A stretch of 64,000 nucleotides of DNA. Origin: Flavobacterium zhairuonense (GTDB taxonomy: Bacteria; Bacteroidota; Bacteroidia; Flavobacteriales; Flavobacteriaceae). Shown in pieces: positions 58,588 through 64,000 of the stretch. The stretch lies in NCBI RefSeq assembly GCF_004352915.1, contig NZ_SJSY01000074.1, positions 186,001-250,000 of the forward strand. The letters run 5' to 3'. The translations under genes were made by a program, and so were the position numbers. Under the pieces are notes generated by a model. That model had not been told where the DNA came from. It saw only the letters and a program-made list of their open reading frames with translations, and did no database searches. Position 1 is the stretch's first letter, and every line of letters starts with the position of its first letter.

Positions 58588-59655
58588 CTACAAATTCTCG
58601 TTTAAAAAATAGGAGATTTGATCTTTGAAAAAATCAGGAGTAAATTGAGTATACAATTGAAGTGTATTTGGCTTTACTTCTTTATCGCCCAATTTGCTAA
58701 ATAATTCGGGTTTAAAGTCATTTAAGTGCACAGAAATATTTTGTTTGCCATCCTCAAAAGTTGCCCAATCGTTTTTGTCAACATGAGGAGAAAAAATAGT
58801 AAACGAAGGTTTGTTTAATGCCTTTGCCATATTTATAGCGCCTCCGTCGTTTCCTATAATGACATCACACAGATCCATTATAGCGATAAAAGAACTTAAA
58901 TTGCCAGCTAGCAAGTCAAAATGTATTTTTTTCTGAGTTGCCTTTGAACATAAATTGTGTACTTTCTGTGCATCTTCGATTTGGCTCGGAAAGTAATTGA
59001 ATAGAATTTCGGCATCATTATTTTGGCCTACATATTCAACGATTTCAGCCATATATTCTAAAGGATATGTTTTAATCTTCTCACTTCCCAAAAGGCTGAT
59101 CATTATAATTTTCTTGTTTTGATCTACATTATGCTTTTGGAATAAAGCTAATGCTTCTTCATTTTCTTTAGGATCAACATATAATTTTGGATATGGATTG
59201 ATCGAATTTGGATTCAGATTTAATGGTTGTAACAATAAAAGTCGATTATCGATTGCTTGACCGTATTTTGTTTTAGCCTCTTTTGGCAGTCGATTAAGAT
59301 TATGGTTGTAAAACAATGAAGAATACCACTTGTAATACGATATTTTACTAGTTGCACCAGAAAATAATGTTATTAAATTGGTTTCTAATTTTCCGTATAC
59401 ATCTATAAGAATATCGTATTTTTTGGCTCTAATCTCAAAAAAAAACTTAAATAATGAAGGATATGATTTTCGCGTTTCATTTGGAAGCAATATTATAGAA
59501 TCAATATTTGGATTTCCAAGCAAAACATCTTTACAATTAGGATAACACATGAAGTCTATTGTGGCGTCTGGATGAGCTTGTTTCAAGCTATTGCAAAGGA
59601 TTGAACTTAGCAAAACGTCTCCAATTCTTTTCTGCTGTATTACTAATATTTTCAT
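58588..59655 (-). CDS. Glycosyltransferase family 9 (heptosyltransferase-like)
   Basis: This 355-aa protein begins MKILVIQQKRIGDVLLSSILCNSLKQAHPDATIDFM, the GT9 start, and has IIGNDGGAINMAKALNKPSFTIFSPH near the C-terminus (the conserved D-x-G-x-x-H-like donor site; here NDGGAINMA). It would add heptose or a related sugar to the lipopolysaccharide core. It faces the WaaP-like kinase gene convergently. The GT2 gene lies upstream on the same strand, about 60 nt away. Confidence 0.87.
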   Translation of the reverse strand: MKILVIQQKRIGDVLLSSILCNSLKQAHPDATIDFMCYPNCKDVLLGNPNIDSIILLPNETRKSYPSLFKFFFEIRAKKYDILIDVYGKLETNLITLFSGATSKISYYKWYSSLFYNHNLNRLPKEAKTKYGQAIDNRLLLLQPLNLNPNSINPYPKLYVDPKENEEALALFQKHNVDQNKKIIMISLLGSEKIKTYPLEYMAEIVEYVGQNNDAEILFNYFPSQIEDAQKVHNLCSKATQKKIHFDLLAGNLSSFIAIMDLCDVIIGNDGGAINMAKALNKPSFTIFSPHVDKNDWATFEDGKQNISVHLNDFKPELFSKLGDKEVKPNTLQLYTQFTPDFFKDQISYFLNENL

Positions 59656-59716
59656 TTTAAATAGTTTGAGTATTTTGATTAAGGCTTAACTTTTTTATAA
59701 AATGTGTTGAGAAAAA

Positions 59717-60466
59717 TCAATCCATATTACGATATAACAGCCATAGGATAAAATAACGTTTTAATATAGAAAAAGCATATATATAAGCTAAAATAAATCC
59801 TTCACGACCATTAAGAAAACCTAATTTCAGAAAAAATTGATTTATAAAAATGAAAAATGGTTTTATAAAAAAATGATAAATATTGGGTCTCTTGTTTTTC
59901 TTAAACAAAACTAAAGCCTCTTCTTTTCGTACTATATTTACTCTGTTGCTAAAATCATCAAAATTTTTGTATGCAAAAGATTCTATTTTGTTTTTGAAGC
60001 GTTTTGGTCTCTTAAATAGGCTATTATATGCACTTTGGGTAAAGGAGTGTCTCGTTTTGTCAAAAATCAAGAGCTTCTTTCGGGTTAAAAACACGCCATA
60101 TTTTATTGTTTTTCCAAAGAAAAATAAGGTTTGCCCAGCAAAATACGATGCTTGAGTTTTTGGTTTGGAAATTTCAGAACTCATTTCGTTTATGAGTTTC
60201 TCAGAAAGATGATCTGTACAGTTAAGTAATACTACCCAATTGTTTTTTGCAGACTCAATTGCTGATTTTATACAATCAGCTTTCAATTTGTCGTTTTGCG
60301 TAATAACAGTCGCACCCAATTCTTTTGCAATTTCAACACTTTTATCCGTGCTGTTATTGTCAATTAGAATGATCTCATTGGCAAATGATAAATTGTCGAA
60401 ATGCTTTTTTATGTAGGTCTCGTCATTGTAACAAAGAGAGATGATGCTTATTTTTTCGGCCAACAC
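59717..60466 (-). CDS. GT2-family protein with altered metal motif (WaaE-like)
   Basis: This 249-aa protein is counted from the GTG at 60466. A TTG further upstream (60487) would lie inside its own -7 box (TATTTTTG, 60492-60485), so the shorter start is better. It has SIISLCYNDETYIKKH and NEIILIDNNSTDKSVEIAKELGA, the GT2 donor site. Where relatives have a DxD (for example DADE in the paralogue at 61247), this one has LLNCTDHLS (about 80-88), so the first metal aspartate is lost. It may be inactive, use another motif or have a different role. The basic C-terminus has a hydrophobic helix. Confidence 0.75.
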   Translation of the reverse strand: MLAEKISIISLCYNDETYIKKHFDNLSFANEIILIDNNSTDKSVEIAKELGATVITQNDKLKADCIKSAIESAKNNWVVLLNCTDHLSEKLINEMSSEISKPKTQASYFAGQTLFFFGKTIKYGVFLTRKKLLIFDKTRHSFTQSAYNSLFKRPKRFKNKIESFAYKNFDDFSNRVNIVRKEEALVLFKKNKRPNIYHFFIKPFFIFINQFFLKLGFLNGREGFILAYIYAFSILKRYFILWLLYRNMD

Positions 60467-60484
60467 GATTTCTGATTTTTTCGC

Positions 60485-60513
60485 CAAAAATAATGTTAAA
60501 AACCATAACTTTG
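60485..60513. promoter_or_regulatory. Divergent promoter pair between GT2 and deacetylase genes
   Basis: Minus strand TATTTTTG at 60492-60485 (start near 60481) and plus strand TAACTTTG at 60506-60513 (start near 60517) lie 13 nt apart. Confidence 0.5.
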
Positions 60514-60529
60514 TCGAAAATTAATTAAA

Positions 60530-61255
60530 ATGTCTAAATTATCAATTTTAATGTACCACAATGTATGCCAATCTGCTTCAGATTGTAATAAATTGACAGT
60601 TTCGGTACAAAATTTAGAAAGACAATTTCAATATTTAAGAGACAATAATTATAAGACATTTCATTTTTCTGAATTAGAAAAAATGGAAACGATTCCTCAA
60701 AAAAGCATTATCCTAACTTTTGACGACGTAACTGAAAATCAGTTAATTTTTGCTCTGCCTTTATTAAAAAAATACAACTTAAAAGCCAGTTTCTTTATTC
60801 CCTTTAAATACATAGGAAAAACGGATTCATGGAATAAAGATACAGGAGAACCAGAGCAAAAAATTATGTCTGTGGAGCAATTAAAAGAATTGCCAAGTGA
60901 TATAATTGAGCTGGGTTATCATTCGTATGGGCATAACAAATATGAAATGCTAAGCGCGGCAGAAATCGAAAATGATTTTTTAAACTGCGAAGAGGAAATC
61001 AAAAAGCATAACCTTAAAGTATTTCCCGCACTTGCATATCCGTACGGGAATTACCAAAAAGAAGGTGTCGAAAATGCAAATTTCAAAACATTACTCAAGG
61101 AAAATAAGATGAAATTTGGGTTAAAAATAGGAAATAGACCTAATGCATTTCCATTTAAAGACAATTATGAAATCAAACGTATTGATATTAAAGGATTCGA
61201 TAACTTAATGATTTTCAAATTGAAAATACGATTTGGAAAATTGAAATTATTCTAG
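60530..61255 (+). CDS. Polysaccharide deacetylase family protein
   Basis: This 241-aa NodB-like hydrolase removes acyl groups from sugars. Metal-binding residues are visible: TFDD (63-66, ILTFDDVTEN), His131 and His135 (HSYGH), and the YPYG loop (about 165-168) of the family. No signal peptide is present, so it probably acts in the cytosol or on a membrane-associated intermediate. It lies inside the surface-glycan cluster and overlaps the convergent GT2 gene by 9 nt. Confidence 0.87.
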   Translation: MSKLSILMYHNVCQSASDCNKLTVSVQNLERQFQYLRDNNYKTFHFSELEKMETIPQKSIILTFDDVTENQLIFALPLLKKYNLKASFFIPFKYIGKTDSWNKDTGEPEQKIMSVEQLKELPSDIIELGYHSYGHNKYEMLSAAEIENDFLNCEEEIKKHNLKVFPALAYPYGNYQKEGVENANFKTLLKENKMKFGLKIGNRPNAFPFKDNYEIKRIDIKGFDNLMIFKLKIRFGKLKLF

Positions 61256-61996
61256 ATCTTTTTCAAGCAATACCATTTTTGCATATCTAGAAAAAACGCC
61301 ATACGCATCAATCGAAGCGGCAGCTAATCCCGGAACACCATCAAGATAAACTCTTTTTACAAAGTAAGTATGGAAAAATCGGTAAAAAGGTTTAAAGAAT
61401 AATAGAAAAAGAGTTGCTTTTTTTCCTTTTTGGTGTGACATTTTGGCCTGAAACCATGCATATTTATCTTTTTTGTAAATAAAATTGAACAGACCTTTAT
61501 AGGTGTAGTGTATCATGTAGTTTTTAAGTACAGGCGGCTTTGATTTTACAACTAATTTCTCATGCACTTCATTTTCAAAACGAAGATTTTCATTTTTCAT
61601 CAAGCGCGTTACTTTATCGGTGTAATGAAATAAGAAGCGGTCCATAAAAAAGTGAGGAAACCAGATTCTGTAGGCATCAGATTTATTTGAATGGATGCTC
61701 TCTAGAATCTCATCTCTAAGTTCAGGAGTAACTCTTTCATCGGCATCAAGAAAAAGAATCCATTCACCTTTTGCAGATTCAATGGCATGATTTCTTTGAT
61801 TCGAATAATTATCGAATTTTCTAAAAAGAAGTTCAGCGCCAAGATCTATAACAATTTCAGCAGTTGCATCAGTGCTATGAGAATCTAAAACAATTATTTC
61901 ATCGGCAAATGCGACAGATTTTATTGCATCACTAATATGGGATTCCTCATTATAAGTTAATATAATGACAGATAATTTTTTATTTTTAGTAGACAT
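61247..61996 (-). CDS. GT2-family glycosyltransferase (WaaE/LgtF-like)
   Basis: This 249-aa GT-A glycosyltransferase opens SVIILTYNEESHISDAI and has DEIIVLDSHSTDATAEI and NQRNHAIESAKGEWILFLDADERVT, with the catalytic DADE at 84-87. This pattern fits the WaaE/LgtF group of core glucosyltransferases. A C-terminal hydrophobic or basic stretch probably binds the membrane. Its paralogue at 59717 lacks the DADE motif, making this copy the more certain active enzyme. Confidence 0.88.
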   Translation of the reverse strand: MSTKNKKLSVIILTYNEESHISDAIKSVAFADEIIVLDSHSTDATAEIVIDLGAELLFRKFDNYSNQRNHAIESAKGEWILFLDADERVTPELRDEILESIHSNKSDAYRIWFPHFFMDRFLFHYTDKVTRLMKNENLRFENEVHEKLVVKSKPPVLKNYMIHYTYKGLFNFIYKKDKYAWFQAKMSHQKGKKATLFLLFFKPFYRFFHTYFVKRVYLDGVPGLAAASIDAYGVFSRYAKMVLLEKDLE

Positions 61997-62063
61997 AAAC
62001 GGGCAGTTTTAAATCTTGTAAAATTTGTGCAATAGTATAATTTTTTTTTCTGATAATGCAAAA

Positions 62064-62105
62064 AAAAATCCAAATTCCAATTATTACATTGGAATTTGGA
62101 TTTTT
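62064..62105 (-). terminator. Terminator of dapD
   Basis: A 17-bp perfect stem (AAAAATCCAAATTCCAA at 62064-62080, complement at 62089-62105) with an 8-nt loop is followed on the minus strand by a T-run (A-run on plus at 62060-62068). Confidence 0.88.
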
Positions 62106-62124
62106 AATTTGATTTTTTTTAAAT

Positions 62125-62940
62125 CTACACCGCAACGTCGTATTCGCGAAGTGCATTATTTAATGAAGTTTTTAAATCTGTAGATGGTTTGCGAGTACCA
62201 ATAATCAATGCACACGGAACTTGGAATTCTCCAGCCGCAAATTTCTTAGTGTAACTTCCAGGAATTACAACAGAACGTGCAGGAACAAAACCTTTCATTT
62301 CAACCGGCTCATCACCAGTAACGTCGATAATTTTTGTTGAAGCAGTCAAGCAAACGTTAGCACCAAGAACAGCTTCTTTGCCCACGTGAACTCCTTCTAC
62401 AACAATACAACGAGAACCAATAAAGGCACCATCTTCAATGATAACTGGAGCAGCTTGCAATGGTTCAAGAACGCCGCCAATTCCAACACCACCGCTTAAG
62501 TGTACGTTTTTTCCAATTTGTGCACAGCTTCCAACAGTTGCCCAAGTATCAACCATAGTTCCTTCGTCAACATAAGCACCAATATTTACGTAACTTGGCA
62601 TCAAGATAACACCGCTAGAAATGTATGCTCCGTAACGCGCAACAGCATTTGGCACTACACGAATTCCTTTTTCAGCATATCCTCTTTTTAGCAACATTTT
62701 GTCGTGGTATTCAAAAATACCAGACTCCCATGTTTCCATTTTTTGAATTGGGAAATACATTACAACCGCTTTCTTAACCCATTCGTTTACTTGCCAGCCT
62801 TCGCCAACAGGTTCAGCAACACGTAATTTTCCTGCATCTACTAGTTCGATAACTTCTCTGATAGCATCAGTTGTAGCAGTTTCTTGTAATAAAGCTCTGT
62901 TTTCCCAAGCTTGTTCAATTATAGTCTGTAAAGAATTCAT
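62125..62940 (-). CDS. dapD: 2,3,4,5-tetrahydropyridine-2,6-dicarboxylate N-succinyltransferase
   Basis: This 271-aa cytosolic trimer uses succinyl-CoA to succinylate tetrahydrodipicolinate in the succinylase branch of lysine and meso-DAP synthesis. The N-terminus (NSLQTIIEQAWENRALL) and the left-handed beta-helix with GVILMPSYVNIGAYVDEGTMVDTWATVGSCAQIG and GGVGIGGVLEPLQAAPVIIEDGAFIGSR are characteristic. Length fits E. coli DapD. A TATCTTTG box lies upstream (62957-62964, minus strand). It is a single gene. Confidence 0.95.
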   Translation of the reverse strand: MNSLQTIIEQAWENRALLQETATTDAIREVIELVDAGKLRVAEPVGEGWQVNEWVKKAVVMYFPIQKMETWESGIFEYHDKMLLKRGYAEKGIRVVPNAVARYGAYISSGVILMPSYVNIGAYVDEGTMVDTWATVGSCAQIGKNVHLSGGVGIGGVLEPLQAAPVIIEDGAFIGSRCIVVEGVHVGKEAVLGANVCLTASTKIIDVTGDEPVEMKGFVPARSVVIPGSYTKKFAAGEFQVPCALIIGTRKPSTDLKTSLNNALREYDVAV

Positions 62941-62956
62941 AAGTTTTAATTTTTGG

Positions 62957-62964
62957 CAAAGATA
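62957..62964 (-). promoter_or_regulatory. -7 promoter box of dapD
   Basis: The minus strand reads TATCTTTG, a full match to TAnnTTTG. The leader is about 12-13 nt. Confidence 0.55.
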
Positions 62965-63159
62965 AGGTATTTGTGCAAAAGCGAAAAAGTAAAACCTTTT
63001 GAAAGTGTTATGCGTGTAACATTTTGTTGTGAATTTGATAAATAAAATAATTTCTAAATTAATCTATAACTTTTGGAATACCTCTAGAAGTTTTTTTTAT
63101 ATCAAAATATGACATAAATCAGATTTTGTCTTTTTTCTTCAGATTAATTTCGCGCCGTT

Positions 63160-63184
63160 AATTTCAATGAAAACAATTGAAATT
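63160..63184. other. 9-bp perfect inverted repeat upstream of the PAS gene
   Basis: AATTTCAAT (63160-63168) and ATTGAAATT (63176-63184) are separated by 7 nt and lie 42 nt before the ATG at 63227. It has an operator-like layout, but it is low-complexity AT DNA and may be chance. Confidence 0.3.
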
Positions 63185-63226
63185 GATTGAACTACTCCAA
63201 AACAAATTAATAAGTACGACAACATT

Positions 63227-63856
63227 ATGAATCAGGAAAATCAACTTCAAGGCAAAATTGCAATAATCGATAAAGAAGTTACTTGGGACAAGACACAGGT
63301 TATTATGAGTAAAACAAATGCCTTTGGTATTATTGAATATGCTAATGAAGTCTTTGTCGATGTTTCAGGTTACGAAGATTATGAATTAATGGGACAACCT
63401 CATAATATTATACGTCATCCAGATATGCCAAAAGTTATTTTTAAAGTGCTTTGGGAGAATCTGAAACAAGGGAAAAACTTTCATGCCATTGTAAAAAATC
63501 TAGCAAAATCTGGCAGATATTACTGGGTTATTACCGATTTTGAAATTGCAAAAGATGAGAATGGCGTAATTGTAAATTATTTTGGAAGAAGGCAATCGGT
63601 TCCTCATGAGGTGATTTCATTGCATATTGAGCCGTTGTATAAAAAACTTTTGCAGATTGAAGCGGCCAGCGGTGTTGAATTCAGTGAAAAATATTTAATC
63701 GGATTTCTGGAAGAGAAAAAGAGGACGTACGTTGAATATATTAAGGAGTTGATTCTTGAGCATGAAAAATCACAATCTAAATTTGTGCAATATGAACAGC
63801 AAGCAGAGGAAGAAGAGGAGGAAAGAGGTTTTTTTAGAAGATTATTTAATAGGTAG
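63227..63856 (+). CDS. PAS-domain protein (Aer-like sensor fragment)
   Basis: This 209-aa soluble protein has a PAS domain (about 20-125) with KTNAFGIIEYANEVFVDVSGYEDYELMGQPHNIIRHPDMP, the Aer/PAS_3-type pattern seen in aerotaxis-like sensors. The rest is helical (about 130-200), with a Glu-rich patch (QQAEEEEEERGFF). No methyl-accepting domain is present, so it is a stand-alone PAS sensor or adaptor. Its signalling partner is unknown. Confidence 0.85.
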   Translation: MNQENQLQGKIAIIDKEVTWDKTQVIMSKTNAFGIIEYANEVFVDVSGYEDYELMGQPHNIIRHPDMPKVIFKVLWENLKQGKNFHAIVKNLAKSGRYYWVITDFEIAKDENGVIVNYFGRRQSVPHEVISLHIEPLYKKLLQIEAASGVEFSEKYLIGFLEEKKRTYVEYIKELILEHEKSQSKFVQYEQQAEEEEEERGFFRRLFNR

Positions 63857-63892
63857 ATTTGAATTTTTAGGTTTTGAATATTTTGGAAGAAT

Positions 63893-63922
63893 CCGCTTTG
63901 AAGTTTTTTAAAGCGGTTTTTT
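63893..63922 (+). terminator. Terminator of the PAS gene
   Basis: A short stem (CCGCTTT at 63893-63899, complement at 63910-63916) is followed by a T-run. The stem is only 7 bp, so it is weaker than others in the window. Confidence 0.6.
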
Positions 63923-63980
63923 ATTTTAAATATCCAATTGCTGTAATGTTAAATATGGAAAATTCGCGTAGAAAATGCAC

Positions 63981-63988
63981 TATATTTG
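63981..63988 (+). promoter_or_regulatory. -7 promoter box of a gene beyond the right edge
   Basis: TATATTTG lies 12 nt before the end of the window. The gene it serves is not visible. Confidence 0.5.
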
Positions 63989-64000
63989 TATTGTAAAATA

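Overview
The window looks like a chromosomal segment of a Flavobacterium-type member of the Bacteroidota. The evidence is AT-rich DNA, Flavobacteriaceae-specific families (DUF6146, DUF6048, DUF6452, DUF6095 and DUF6787 types), TonB-linked outer-membrane proteins with carboxypeptidase-like N-terminal domains, many lipoproteins with a short signal and a Cys box, and Bacteroidota promoters of the TAnnTTTG (-7) type. No phage, insertion sequence, CRISPR array, rRNA or tRNA gene was seen. Most of the window is conserved chromosome; the unusual material is mainly between the genes.

Layout. 0-5.5 kb: start of a TIGR02757 gene (cut by the left edge), a polytopic GT-C-like membrane protein, a LolD-type ATPase, a phosphodiester glycosidase, small membrane and lipoproteins and a DUF937 protein. 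5.6-9.5 kb: serA and serC, an acyl-CoA reductase and a divergent ferredoxin. 10-14 kb: a carboxypeptidase-regulatory-domain protein and a large TonB-dependent receptor. 14-20.5 kb: ychF with a possible upstream leader ORF, a DUF2459 protein, BrkB, an FMN reductase and two tandem exported transglutaminases. 20.5-27 kb: pncB, then parE and parC with a lipoprotein gene between them. 27-33.5 kb: a baseplate-like gene fragment, a DEDDh exonuclease with a cNMP/CBS/DUF294 partner, a DinB-like operon that includes an unlisted 53-aa membrane peptide, a pentapeptide-repeat protein and murQ. 33.7-38.6 kb: two tandem membrane-anchored AraC regulators and an outer-membrane beta-barrel protein. 38.7-47 kb: a ZIP transporter, methyltransferases, a racemase, the rlmD-DUF6452-DUF6048 operon and a histidine kinase. 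47-54.4 kb: an aldo/keto reductase, the cysteine genes (cysM with serine acetyltransferase), DUF1003, DUF2752 and Smr proteins, and a cysteine desulfurase. 54.5-62 kb: tsaC and a cluster with the content of a lipopolysaccharide core or surface glycan locus (DUF5672, GT4, WaaP-like kinase, GT9, two GT2 and a polysaccharide deacetylase). 62-64 kb: dapD and a PAS protein.

How the genes connect. Serine made by SerA and SerC feeds the acetyltransferase/CysM pair, whose cysteine is a substrate of the cysteine desulfurase. The 55-62 kb cluster probably builds or modifies the outer-membrane glycolipid. The AraC pair probably controls the adjacent outer-membrane protein.

The most unusual signal is a set of about ten intergenic islands built from 7-8-nt (once 16-nt) periodic units arranged as inverted arms. 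Different islands use different core words (CTTAG, CTTTG, AAAGTCC, TTAAAC and others) but share period and architecture. There are also an approximately 80-nt palindromic repeat and two long perfect inverted repeats. I found no convincing new multi-gene system, such as a defence or secretion island, in this window.
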